A DNA stretch of 64,000 bases. It comes from Dorea_D hominis. GTDB taxonomy: Bacteria; Bacillota; Clostridia; Lachnospirales; Lachnospiraceae. The notes beneath the pieces were generated by a model that was not told the origin of the DNA, ran no database searches, and worked only from the letters and a program-made list of their open reading frames with translations. The stretch spans positions 14,352 through 78,351 of the forward strand of contig NZ_JACOOY010000015.1 in assembly GCF_014287705.1 (NCBI RefSeq). Reading direction: 5' to 3'. Both the position numbers and the translations under genes were made by a program. Every line of letters starts with the position of its first letter. Positions within the stretch are counted from its first letter, which is position 1. Positions 33,500 to 41,721 of this stretch are shown here, in pieces.

Positions 33500-35737
33500 A
33501 TGAAAGAAATGTCATGGGAAGCATTTGAAAGGCAGTTTCCTGTACAATTAAATGAACAACAAAAGCAAGCGGTAAAAAGTGTAGACGGACCGATACTTCT
33601 CTTAGCAGTACCAGGATCCGGTAAAACGACCGTATTGGTTACAAGGCTTGGATATATGATTTTCTGTAAAGGAATCGCACCGGAGAAAATCTTGACAGTG
33701 ACATACACAGTCGCAGCAACAAAAGATATGTCCAGGAGGTTTGCATCTTATTTTGGAGAAGAACTGGCTGAACGGTTAGAATTTCGCACAATCAATGGAA
33801 TCTGTGCAAAAATTATACAGTATTACAGCCGGAGTGTCGGTAAATCTGCATTTGAACTGGTGCAGGATGAAAAGATCATCCTTCATTTTCTGATAGAAAT
33901 CTATCAGGAAACAGAACACAGTTACCCGACAGAAAGTGATCTGAAAAATGTGAGGACATTGATTACATACATAAAAAACATGATGCTGACAGAAGAAGAA
34001 ATCCGGCATTTAGAAGAAAAAGAAGAATTAAAACTGTTGGAAATCTATCAGGCATACTGTGTAAAAATGCGGAAAGAAGGTCTGATGGATTATGACGACC
34101 AGATGGTATACGCTTACAATATGCTTCGTAAATTTCCTGATTTACTGGCATATTTTCAGAGACTTTATCCGTATATTTGTGTGGATGAGGCGCAGGATAC
34201 ATCCAGAATTCAGCATGCAATTATAAAACTTCTTGCATCTGGAACAGAACAGTTATTCATGGTGGGGGATGAAGACCAGAGTATCTATGGCTTTCGTGCG
34301 GCGTATCCGAAAGCATTGCTTTCGTTTGAAAAAGATCATCCGAGAGCAAAAGTACTCCTGATGGAAGAAAATTTCCGTTCTAATGCAAAAATCGTAGAAG
34401 CGGCAGACCGGTTTATCCAGGAGAATCAATTCCGACATGAGAAACATATGCGGGCATCAAAAAAAGCAGAAAGAGAGATACGGGAAATAGCTTTGAAAAG
34501 CAGAAGAGCACAATATCAGTATCTGTTAAAAGTAGCAAAACGTTGTGAAATCCAGACAGCTGTTTTGTACCGGGATCATGAATGCGCAATTCCGCTTATT
34601 GATCTTTTGGAACGGCAGGAAATTCCATATCGGATGCGGAACGCAGAAGTGACTTTCTTCACGAATCGGGTTGTTCTTGATATTGTTCATATCATTCAAT
34701 TTGCTGCAAATCCGAGCGATGAAGAACTGTTCCTGCAGATTTATTATAAACTGAGACTATATTTAAGCCGGAAAGAAGCGTTGGAAATTATAGAAATCAG
34801 CCGTGAAAGAGATTTGCCGATCTTGGATGCTGCACTTGTAAGTTCCAAGCTTGATGAATATAAAAAAAGCAATGCAAAAGCAATGCGAACACATTTGAAA
34901 CATCTGTTACAGGAACCGGGTGACAAGGCAGTGAATCGCATTACAAATTATATGGGGTATCAAGATTATTTACAAAGAAACGAAATAAATGACAGCAAGC
35001 TGGAAGTTGTGAAGATTATTGGGAAATTAGAGCCTACGGCAGAGGATCTGATCCGGCGCCTGGATGAATTGAAAGAAATCATTCAAACTAAGAAAACATC
35101 GGAAGACTGTCCGTTTATTCTTTCTACGATTCATGCAAGTAAAGGGTTAGAATATGAAATTGTATATATGTTAGATGTAGTGGATGGGATCCTGCCGGCA
35201 CAGATCCCGAGGAGCCTTCATAGTTCAAAGCCTTCCAGAGAAGAAATAGAAACATACGAGGAAGAGAGACGTTTATTTTATGTAGGAGCAACAAGAGCAA
35301 AGCAGGATTTACGGCTTATGACAACGAATCGAAAGAGCAGTTTTTGCGAGGAACTTCTTGGAAAACGGGAGAAGACAAACACTCGCTCCGGGAAAAAAGA
35401 AAGCGTTTATAGTAGCTTGTCGAACAGCGCAACCGGAAATAGAAAAAACGGAAACAGATCGAATAATAGTAGGGCAGGAAGAAATGGGGAGCCCGCAGGA
35501 TATAAGAAAGACGGGACATATCTGACATATGCATCTCATGCAGTCAAAAAAGATTCTGCTACTGGAACGCAGCATAAGATAGAAAAAATTCATCCCGGCA
35601 TAACTGTTGTGCATCGGAAATTCGGAACGGGAACCGTGATTGCTGTAGATGGAAAGAATGTGCAGATACAGTTCAAGGATAAGATACGAAAATTAAACCT
35701 GGCAGTTGCTGCAAGTGGAGGGTGGTTACAGCTATAA
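33500..35737 (+). CDS. UvrD/Rep-type ATP-dependent DNA helicase
   Basis: 745 residues with all superfamily 1A motifs: Q motif LNEQQKQAVKSVDGPILLLA, Walker A VPGSGKTT, motif II VDEAQDTS, motif III MVGDEDQSIYGFRAA, motif IV ENFRSN, motif V STIHASKGLEYEIVYM and motif VI EERRLFYVGATRAKQDL. After a Ser/Asn/Lys-rich linker (residues 640-690) the tail FGTGTVIAVDGKNVQIQFKDKIRKL resembles the C-terminal domain of PcrA. It would unwind DNA 3' to 5' in repair or replication. Its length is normal for PcrA-like enzymes. Confidence 0.88.
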   Translation: MKEMSWEAFERQFPVQLNEQQKQAVKSVDGPILLLAVPGSGKTTVLVTRLGYMIFCKGIAPEKILTVTYTVAATKDMSRRFASYFGEELAERLEFRTINGICAKIIQYYSRSVGKSAFELVQDEKIILHFLIEIYQETEHSYPTESDLKNVRTLITYIKNMMLTEEEIRHLEEKEELKLLEIYQAYCVKMRKEGLMDYDDQMVYAYNMLRKFPDLLAYFQRLYPYICVDEAQDTSRIQHAIIKLLASGTEQLFMVGDEDQSIYGFRAAYPKALLSFEKDHPRAKVLLMEENFRSNAKIVEAADRFIQENQFRHEKHMRASKKAEREIREIALKSRRAQYQYLLKVAKRCEIQTAVLYRDHECAIPLIDLLERQEIPYRMRNAEVTFFTNRVVLDIVHIIQFAANPSDEELFLQIYYKLRLYLSRKEALEIIEISRERDLPILDAALVSSKLDEYKKSNAKAMRTHLKHLLQEPGDKAVNRITNYMGYQDYLQRNEINDSKLEVVKIIGKLEPTAEDLIRRLDELKEIIQTKKTSEDCPFILSTIHASKGLEYEIVYMLDVVDGILPAQIPRSLHSSKPSREEIETYEEERRLFYVGATRAKQDLRLMTTNRKSSFCEELLGKREKTNTRSGKKESVYSSLSNSATGNRKNGNRSNNSRAGRNGEPAGYKKDGTYLTYASHAVKKDSATGTQHKIEKIHPGITVVHRKFGTGTVIAVDGKNVQIQFKDKIRKLNLAVAASGGWLQL

Positions 35738-35890
35738 CTTCTATATCAGGGGAATAGAGGTAGATAATTCCCTGAAACGGAAGTATATTTATAGAGACAG
35801 AATCCTTATACTTAGAATCAACAAAAGTAAAAAAGACAAGCATTTCAATTACATTTTCACAAAATGCAATGTCATAAGGAGGAAAAAACG

Positions 35891-36547
35891 ATGAAAGAGT
35901 TTAAAGAGATTGAAACAACAAAGGAAAACGGAGAAAGAAAAATGAACATGAAAGAAACATCGAAAAAAGCAGTGAAAAAAGTGAAAACAATTTGTATTAG
36001 CTTGGTTGTTGGAATTGTCATTGGAGCAGTTGGTGGAATTAATATTTACAATTCAATGACAAAGACAGAAGTTACCAATGATTATATTTCTGGAAAACTG
36101 GAAGACGTTGGTGAACTCGCAACACAGCAGGTTACCTATTCGTCCACAGAGCAGATGGAAGATGGAAGTATTCCGTTTATTAATAAGAAAAGTTTTTTGA
36201 TGCATTACAGCGCAACTTTGAAAGCCGGAATCCAGATGGATGAGGTGAAAGAAAAGATTACAGATAAAGAAATAATTGTTACGATTCCACATGCAAAAGT
36301 GTTAGGAAAACCACAGGTGGATCCGGATTCCATCAAGTTCATGGATGAAAAGAGAGCCATTTTTAACTGGCAGACAAAAGAGGATGCCAAGAAAGCAATT
36401 TCTTTGGCAGAAAAAGATATAGAGAACAATGATGATATAGATACATCCTCACTTCTGGAGAAAGCAGATGACCATGCAAAAGAACTGATCCATAAGATCC
36501 TTGACGGCTCGGTAGGCGGACGTAAGGTCGTAGTACAGTTTAAATAG
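35891..36547 (+). CDS. DUF4230 domain protein, membrane anchored
   Basis: 218 residues. A charged N-terminus is followed by one membrane segment at about residues 35-58 (TICISLVVGIVIGAVGGI), and then an extracytoplasmic DUF4230 domain (VGELATQQVTYSSTEQ, LMHYSATLKAGIQMDEVKEKI, IIVTIPHAKVL). The function of this domain is unknown. The start at 35891 has AAGGAGG eight bases upstream. Its stop codon overlaps the end of the convergent UGA-containing gene at 36540-36854. Confidence 0.75.
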   Translation: MKEFKEIETTKENGERKMNMKETSKKAVKKVKTICISLVVGIVIGAVGGINIYNSMTKTEVTNDYISGKLEDVGELATQQVTYSSTEQMEDGSIPFINKKSFLMHYSATLKAGIQMDEVKEKITDKEIIVTIPHAKVLGKPQVDPDSIKFMDEKRAIFNWQTKEDAKKAISLAEKDIENNDDIDTSSLLEKADDHAKELIHKILDGSVGGRKVVVQFK

Positions 36548-36854
36548 AGGTCTGATTTTTAATGGTGAGCCCGTCTACTTCAAAACAAGTAAGCCATGGA
36601 TAAGTTACATAATTTACAGAAATATCTCCCGTGGCAACAACTCCATCAGAGCGATAATACACATTACCAAGAGGACTTTGCTCGCAAACATAACCATCTG
36701 CCAGTAAGTCCTCTTTTTTCTTATCAGTAAATCCTACTGATATCTCCAGACGCGGAGGCGCACATCAACTGGTAATCTTTTCTATCGAGAGAAGAATATC
36801 TTTGTGATTATATTTCTGCATATAAGCGATAGCTTCTGGATTGAGATGAACCAT
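36540..36854 (-). CDS. Probable selenoprotein with U-C motif (CC/Se- or HesB-like family)
   Basis: Reading from an ATG at 36854, preceded by AGGAGGG eight bases upstream, the frame gives 104 codons if the UGA at 36767-36765 (codon 30) is read as selenocysteine. It ends at TAA 36540. Before the UGA the protein reads MVHLNPEAIAYMQKYNHKD and continues to EKITS. After it come CAPPRLEISVGFTDKKKEDL, DGYVCEQ and NVYYRSDG. The frame stays open with good coding character on both sides, and the U-C pair recalls small clostridial CC/Se-motif (HesB-like) proteins. A hairpin follows the UGA at 36744-36757. It lies 42 bases after the hemerythrin gene, probably in one operon. The alternative is a recent nonsense mutation of a Cys-Cys protein. 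Confidence 0.7.
36744..36757 (-). promoter_or_regulatory. Candidate bacterial SECIS hairpin
   Basis: On the minus strand CTCC (36757-36754) and GGAG (36747-36744) pair around the 6-base loop GCGTCT. The loop starts 11 bases after the UGA. A small stem with G and U in the loop just past the UGA is what SelB needs in bacteria. The stem is short, so the call is tentative. Confidence 0.45.
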
Positions 36855-36896
36855 ATCGTGTGCCCTCCTGTCTGAGTTTATGTTTATTAATATCCA

Positions 36897-37319
36897 TTAT
36901 AAACGTTCAGAATTATCGTGCAAGTGGATATATTCAGCAACAGAACGGTCGAATGTTTTAATGTGATGGAATAACCAGTCTACAACGTTACGTTTTACCT
37001 GTTCAATAAATTGCTCATTTGGACCTTCATTTTCATTGAGAAAATCATACAGCTCCTGGATAGATTTCTTGAACTCTTCATGTTTTGCATGATGATTTAC
37101 AAGCTCAGGATATGCAACTTTTTCTTGAAGAGTCTCCTCCTCTTTAAAATGAAAATCTGTATATGCGTCAAGATAATCGAGCATTTTAATTGCTTTTATT
37201 TTCCCGTCGCCGGATTCACAGGCAGTCACAAACTGCTGGATACGATCAATCAGTTCTTTATGCTGTGTGTCAATGGTTTCATTCCCTGTAATTAAATTAT
37301 TATCAAAAGTAATTGTCAT
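36897..37319 (-). CDS. Bacteriohemerythrin
   Basis: 140 residues, a four-helix di-iron oxygen-binding protein. The ligands are in order: His in DTQHKELIDRI, His and Glu in FHFKEEE, the H-x3-H pair in NHHAKHEEF, and His with Asp in WLFHHIKTFDRS. GGAGG lies before the ATG at 37319. It would bind oxygen or NO and deliver or remove it in an anaerobe. It is divergent from a Crp/Fnr regulator and is followed by the UGA-containing gene. Confidence 0.9.
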   Translation of the reverse strand: MTITFDNNLITGNETIDTQHKELIDRIQQFVTACESGDGKIKAIKMLDYLDAYTDFHFKEEETLQEKVAYPELVNHHAKHEEFKKSIQELYDFLNENEGPNEQFIEQVKRNVVDWLFHHIKTFDRSVAEYIHLHDNSERL

Positions 37320-37437
37320 AATAAAAACCTCCGTATTTTCGTTGAAAGACTCATATATCTGCCCTATAATAGCTATTAACAAAGAGCCGGGTTCATATCC
37401 TTAACTGCCGGGCATATCAGAGAGAAGGGCGAAACAT

Positions 37438-38106
37438 ATGAAATTAGAACAGTTACAGATATTTCATAACCTGACAGAAGATGAGATGCAGAAAAGCTTG
37501 GTCTGTTCTCAGGCTGTCGTACAGAAATATCAAAAAAATGAATATATATTCAGGCAGGGTGACCGCCCTGAAAAACTTTATTTTCTATTAAATGGAGATG
37601 TGGAAGTGGGGAGTATCAATCTGAATGGGAAAATTACAAGAATCAACCAGGTGTCTGAAGGAGAAGACTTCGGCGAAATTGAATTGTTTCTCCATCAATC
37701 GGCTTATTCGGGCTATGCAAAGGCTAAGAATGCTGTAAAAGTACTGGAAGTATCGAAAAATTTCTTTGGAGGCAGATGCGGAAATAATTGTGTACATCAT
37801 AGCAAAGTTGTTTTCAATATGCTTCAGGTCTTTGCAGAAAAAGCCGATAAAAATAATCATCAAATTGAAGTACTGACCAGTGGAAATCTCCGTCAGCGAG
37901 TTGCTACATATCTTCTGGAAAACTGCAATGCAGATAATCAAGTGAATTTGCAAATGAATCGTGAAGATCTTGCATCTTATCTTAATACAACCAGACCATC
38001 GTTATCGCGGATGCTTCTTAACCTTCAGGAAGAAGGAACGATCCGTCTGGCAGGTAGAAAGACAATTGAGGTTTTGGATCATGCGTCTTTGCAGTTAGAA
38101 GAATAG
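37438..38106 (+). CDS. Crp/Fnr-family transcriptional regulator
   Basis: 222 residues. The cyclic-nucleotide-binding-type beta roll occupies residues 10-120 (KNEYIFRQGDRPEKLYFLLNGDVEVG, GEDFGEIELF). The C-terminal helix-turn-helix is REDLASYLNTTRPSLSRMLLNLQEEGTI. A Cys pair in GGRCGNNCVHH near residue 115 could sense redox state or metal, although the four-Cys N-terminal cluster of true FNR is absent. Its neighbours, hemerythrin and rubredoxin, suggest a role in oxygen, peroxide or NO response. A palindrome upstream of rubredoxin is a candidate target. Confidence 0.85.
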   Translation: MKLEQLQIFHNLTEDEMQKSLVCSQAVVQKYQKNEYIFRQGDRPEKLYFLLNGDVEVGSINLNGKITRINQVSEGEDFGEIELFLHQSAYSGYAKAKNAVKVLEVSKNFFGGRCGNNCVHHSKVVFNMLQVFAEKADKNNHQIEVLTSGNLRQRVATYLLENCNADNQVNLQMNREDLASYLNTTRPSLSRMLLNLQEEGTIRLAGRKTIEVLDHASLQLEE

Positions 38107-38152
38107 CGCAATTTCTTTCACTAAATCGAAACCGTTTTGCCTGGAAGAAGCA

Positions 38153-38317
38153 TTAAGCTTCTTCCGGAACAAATACCTCTTTTCCCATTCCGCAAATCGG
38201 ACATACCCAGTCGTCCGGCAGGTCTTCAAAAGGAGTTCCCGGTGCAACACCATTATCTGGATCTCCAACAGCTGGATCATATTCATAGCCACATGGTTCA
38301 CATACATATTTTTTCAT
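38153..38317 (-). CDS. Rubredoxin
   Basis: 54 residues, missed by length filters. The two iron-binding knuckles are CEPCGYEYDP near the start and CPICGMGKE near the end, separated by the usual GDPDNGVAPGTPFEDLPDDWV core. It transfers single electrons, for example to rubrerythrin, superoxide reductase or flavodiiron oxygen reductases. AAGGAGA precedes the ATG at 38317. It is convergent with the Crp/Fnr gene and has its own promoter with a Crp/Fnr-type palindrome. Confidence 0.93.
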   Translation of the reverse strand: MKKYVCEPCGYEYDPAVGDPDNGVAPGTPFEDLPDDWVCPICGMGKEVFVPEEA

Positions 38318-38377
38318 AATTAAAATCTCCTTTTTTTAATTTATAAGTTAATGTGTTGTTTCTTAACTTGTGATAGT

Positions 38378-38419
38378 AGTATAACGAAGAATGAAGAAAA
38401 TAGATGTAACAAATGTTAC
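38378..38419 (-). promoter_or_regulatory. Rubredoxin promoter with Crp/Fnr-type palindrome near -41.5
   Basis: On the minus strand a TATACT -10 box lies at 38383-38378, predicting a start near 38371. A perfect 14-base palindrome, GTAAC-n4-GTTAC at 38406-38419, has its centre at 38412.5, which is about -41.5, the class II activator position for Crp/Fnr proteins. The -35 element is poor, as expected for an activated promoter. Confidence 0.55.
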
Positions 38420-38587
38420 GAAAAGGGAAATGTTGTAAAAAAGTTTAAAAATATCCTTTAAATATATAAATATATAAATATCTTCGCCAAGACCTTTTTA
38501 TTGGACAGGCCCGGGAATAGAGTATAACCAGTGAGTAACAGATAGGGGAAACCAATACTTATTTTCAGAGAGAAAGGTGGCAGAACA

Positions 38588-39133
38588 ATGGCAAACCAGA
38601 AATTGATTGATGAAGTAGGAAAGTACATAGAGAAATATTACGAAGAACCGGAAGGGAAAGTTCAGGCAGCAGAGTGTCAGATTGACGCATGCGATCCTGA
38701 TGAATTTGACATCTCAACAATGAAAAAGAAGAAGGTCAAGAAAGGTATGTCATCAACGATGGTATCCAATCGTAAGATTGAAAATCTTATGAAGCAGATG
38801 GAAGAAACATTTTCGCAGAGATTACTTCGTATGATAGACGAGCGCGGAATGACCGATTCCGAAGCATATACGAAAGCTTATGTAGATCGCAGACATTTTT
38901 CGAAAATACGCAACGATATTAATTATGTGCCGAACAAGAAAACCGTATTGGCATTTACAATTGCGTTAGAGTTGTCGCTGGATGAAGCAATGGATCTGCT
39001 GAACAGCGCAGGATTTACTTTGTCAAGAAGCTCGAAGACAGATATTATCGTAGCGTATTTTCTGCAAAATAAAATCTACGATATGTTTGAAATAAATGAT
39101 GTACTGGAAGCATATGGGCAGCAGATATTTTAA
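38588..39133 (+). CDS. HTH-like protein of a VWA-associated cluster
   Basis: 181 residues. The first 70 are charged and linker-like (EFDISTMKKKKVKKGM). Residues 75-180 form a conserved helical domain: FSQRLLRMIDERGMTDSEAYTKAYVDRRHFSKIRNDINYVPNKKTVLAFTIALELSLDEAMDLLNSAGFTLS. This resembles an XRE-type helix-turn-helix with an added C-terminal part, often found near macro-domain or VWA proteins in clostridia. DNA binding is plausible but unproven. It is followed by a VWA protein and a zinc-ribbon protein in the same direction. Confidence 0.6.
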   Translation: MANQKLIDEVGKYIEKYYEEPEGKVQAAECQIDACDPDEFDISTMKKKKVKKGMSSTMVSNRKIENLMKQMEETFSQRLLRMIDERGMTDSEAYTKAYVDRRHFSKIRNDINYVPNKKTVLAFTIALELSLDEAMDLLNSAGFTLSRSSKTDIIVAYFLQNKIYDMFEINDVLEAYGQQIF

Positions 39134-39214
39134 AAATATTGTCGCCTGACAGGAGACCAACTCCGTTCATTTTGTATATAGAATGTGATTATCAAATAAA
39201 AAGGAGGATATCAC

Positions 39215-39886
39215 ATGAATGCAAAATTAACAGAGTTGGTTTTTATTTTGGACAGAAGTGGATCAATGGGAGGCCTGGAAAGTGATACGATCGGTGGCTT
39301 TAACAGTATGATCGAGAAGCAGAAAAAAGACGGAAACAGTGTAAATGTCACTACAATTTTATTCGATCATAAAATCGAATTTATTCATGACAGATTTCCG
39401 ATTGAGATCATTGAACCACTGACCGAGGACGACTATTATGTGCGTGGCTGCACAGCACTGCTGGATGCGGTTGGAATGGCGATTGAAAAAACCGAAAATG
39501 TGCAAAAGCATTTACCGGAAGAAAACAAAGCCGGAAAAGTAATTTTTGTGATTATAACCGACGGTCTGGAAAATTCCAGTGACAATTATACGTACAGTGA
39601 GATCAGACAGAAGATAGAAGCCAGAAAAGAATGTGGATGGCAGTTCCTGTTCTTAGGTGCCAATATAGACGCCGGGGAAGAAGCAGAGAAGATCGGAATC
39701 GACAGAAAACGGTCCGTTACTTATTCCAACGATTCCGAAGGAATCCTGCTGAATTTCCGGACTATCGGAAGAGTCATCCGAAGAGCAGTCGATATGGAAC
39801 TGAATGATGACACGGATTATGATGATCTGTTCGAGGATGACTGGGCAGATGAGATCGAAGAATATTGCGAAAAGAGTCAGAAGTAG
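39215..39886 (+). CDS. von Willebrand factor A domain protein
   Basis: 223 residues, one cytoplasmic VWA domain without a signal peptide. The metal-ion-dependent adhesion site is intact: D-x-S-x-S in FILDRSGSMGG, Thr in RGCTALLDAVG, and Asp in IITDGLENSS. The tail is very acidic (DDTDYDDLFEDDWADEIEEY). Such cytoplasmic VWA proteins often act with AAA ATPases or in stress and phage-resistance clusters. Here it lies between an HTH-like and a zinc-ribbon gene. AGGAGG lies before the ATG. Confidence 0.85.
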   Translation: MNAKLTELVFILDRSGSMGGLESDTIGGFNSMIEKQKKDGNSVNVTTILFDHKIEFIHDRFPIEIIEPLTEDDYYVRGCTALLDAVGMAIEKTENVQKHLPEENKAGKVIFVIITDGLENSSDNYTYSEIRQKIEARKECGWQFLFLGANIDAGEEAEKIGIDRKRSVTYSNDSEGILLNFRTIGRVIRRAVDMELNDDTDYDDLFEDDWADEIEEYCEKSQK

Positions 39887-39928
39887 AAAATAAATTTACA
39901 AGAATAGAAAACACGGGGGAAAAAGATT

Positions 39929-40759
39929 ATGGCTATGACAACATGCCCAAATTGCGGCGAACCAATATCAGAGAAAGCAAAAAAATGCGTACATTGCGGT
40001 ACGGTATTAATTGAAGAAGAGAAGAAAATTTGCCCGGATTGTGGAGCAGAACTGAAAGAAGGAGCGGATACCTGTCCGAAATGCGGATGCCCGATTGAAC
40101 CAGAGAGGGGGGGAGAGATAAGCCCACAGCAGGTGGAAGTAACCGGAGTGAAGATTACACAAAAATCAAAGAAAATGATCATAATAGCAATAATCGCAGT
40201 TATTGCTGTGGCGATTATTGCAGCCGTTGGAGTACAGACACACAAGAAGAACGAAGCTGCAAAAGCAGCGGCGCAGGCAAAGAAACTGAGTAAGGAATAT
40301 GGTGAAAACTTAAATACAGCAGCATATTCCATGCTTTCAGGTGCCAGTGATGCAGAAACCTGTGGAAATCTGGTTAAGCAGGTCTGGAACAATGCTATTT
40401 ATGAAAAAAGTGATAGTGAAACAAATAAATTTACAAAACCAAAGGGATATTTCGTGTCTGATTTTAATGATGCATTGGAAAATCTCTACGCGGACAGTGA
40501 TTTTAACAGTCAGATCGATGAAATCAATGATAACAAGGACCTGGTAAATTCTTTAATGAAGGAATTAAAAAATCCACCGAAAGAGTATAAAGAGGTATAT
40601 GCATCTCTTTCAAAAATGTATGACGCATATATATCATTGACCAATCTGGCAACAGATCCAACAGGAAGTTTACAGACTTTTTCGCAGAATTTTAATGATG
40701 CAGACAGCAATACAGTCAATTGTTATAATGCATTGAAGGTGTATTTGGAGGACGAGTAG
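39929..40759 (+). CDS. Double zinc-ribbon membrane protein
   Basis: 276 residues. Two zinc ribbons open the protein: CPNCGEPISEKAKKCVHCG and CPDCGAELKEGADTCPKCG. After a linker comes one membrane segment at about 84-107 (MIIIAIIAVIAVAIIAAVGV), so the ribbons face the cytoplasm and the 170-residue helical remainder lies outside. No enzymatic domain was recognised. It closes the HTH, VWA and zinc-ribbon group and lies 149 bases before the BREX regulator, so it could belong to the island or to the host flank. Confidence 0.7.
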   Translation: MAMTTCPNCGEPISEKAKKCVHCGTVLIEEEKKICPDCGAELKEGADTCPKCGCPIEPERGGEISPQQVEVTGVKITQKSKKMIIIAIIAVIAVAIIAAVGVQTHKKNEAAKAAAQAKKLSKEYGENLNTAAYSMLSGASDAETCGNLVKQVWNNAIYEKSDSETNKFTKPKGYFVSDFNDALENLYADSDFNSQIDEINDNKDLVNSLMKELKNPPKEYKEVYASLSKMYDAYISLTNLATDPTGSLQTFSQNFNDADSNTVNCYNALKVYLEDE

Positions 40760-40833
40760 AAAATATTTAGCAATCATATTTAAAAATACAAATAAAATAT
40801 TCGCAAAGTCAAAGCTGCCATTTGCGCTTTTCA

Positions 40834-40862
40834 TTGAAGAAATACATACAGTATGGTACAAT
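40834..40862 (+). promoter_or_regulatory. Promoter of the BREX operon
   Basis: TTGAAG (40834-40839) and TACAAT (40857-40862) have a 17-base spacer, upstream of the small HTH gene that begins the co-directional BREX series. Confidence 0.6.
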
Positions 40863-40907
40863 TACACAAGTAAACCATAAGTTTTGTACAACGAAGAGGT
40901 AGGGCAT

Positions 40908-41129
40908 ATGGCAGTATCATATAATGGACTATGGAAGTTATTAATTGATAAGAATATGAAGAAAGTGGATATGATGAATCAGGTGGGAATCAGCAGCAGT
41001 ACCGTGGCAAAGATGACCAACGGAGAGCTGGTTTCCATGAAGGTTCTGGAGAAAGTCTGCGAGAAGCTGGACTGTGATTTCGGAGACATTGTTCACTACG
41101 AAAAAGAAGCAAAGGATGGTGGACAATAA
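40908..41129 (+). CDS. Small XRE regulator heading the BREX operon
   Basis: 73 residues, one helix-turn-helix domain: LWKLLIDKNMKKVDMMNQVGISSSTVAKMTNGELVSMKVLEKVCEKLDCDFGDIVHY. The ATG at 40908 follows GAGGTAGGG. Its stop overlaps the start of brxA by one base (TAATG), so it is co-translated with the BREX core and probably regulates it. It is unrelated to the WYL-domain BrxR known from other type I loci. It is the same kind of regulator as that at 7325-7537 on the tRNA-Trp element. Confidence 0.75.
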   Translation: MAVSYNGLWKLLIDKNMKKVDMMNQVGISSSTVAKMTNGELVSMKVLEKVCEKLDCDFGDIVHYEKEAKDGGQ

Positions 41130-41719
41130 TGGAATACAGTGCAGGACTGACATCAAAATTATTCTGGCTGCAGGAATCGAGGAAGACAGCAGAATATATG
41201 TTAAAGGGATACAGCAGAGAAGAGATCCGTGGGATCGCATGGGAAGAAAATATCTATCAGGTAAAAGCAGAGTATCGTGCATATGAAGTGTTAAATGGCA
41301 CTTATCGGAGATTATCGGTATTGCCGGAAGCAGTGCTTAAGGCATTTACCACCTGTGATGTGGAGACAGCGAAGATTCTGAATCTGATTGCGATTCTGAT
41401 GGACAGCAGACTATTTTTTGATTTCCTTCATGAAGTATATGACGAGAAAATCCGCCTGGGAGAGAAAGAAATCACAGACAGGGATCTGAATGTATTTTTC
41501 TCCGATAAAGCAACGCAGAGTGATGTAGTAGCGGGGTGGACAGACATAGCAGTGCGGAAGCTGAAGCAGTGTTTCACAAGAATGATGTTCGAGGCAGGAA
41601 TGCTGGAAAGCAGTGCGAAGCCACGAACGATCAGGCAGGTTCACATCGATTACCGGACAGAAGAACTACTGACTGCAAGTGGATTAGGAGAATACTTGAA
41701 AGCAGTGAAGGGAGTCTAA
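41129..41719 (+). CDS. brxA: BrxA (DUF1819) of BREX
   Basis: 196 residues with the DUF1819 pattern: an N-terminal LTSKLFWLQESRKTAEYMLKGYSREEIRGIAWEENIYQVK, a central RLLFFDFLHEVY-like helix (SRLFFDFLHEVYDEKI), and TRMMFEAGML near the end. BrxA is a small winged-helix DNA-binding protein needed by type I BREX phage exclusion. It precedes brxB by two bases, in the canonical brxA-brxB-brxC order. Confidence 0.88.
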   Translation: MEYSAGLTSKLFWLQESRKTAEYMLKGYSREEIRGIAWEENIYQVKAEYRAYEVLNGTYRRLSVLPEAVLKAFTTCDVETAKILNLIAILMDSRLFFDFLHEVYDEKIRLGEKEITDRDLNVFFSDKATQSDVVAGWTDIAVRKLKQCFTRMMFEAGMLESSAKPRTIRQVHIDYRTEELLTASGLGEYLKAVKGV

Positions 41720-41721
41720 GA

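Noticed and set aside
37320..37437. A second Crp/Fnr palindrome in the hemerythrin-regulator gap
   Set aside because: Only loose half-sites (GTTAA, GAAC) are present, with wrong spacing; I could not find a convincing GTAAC-n4-GTTAC copy there.
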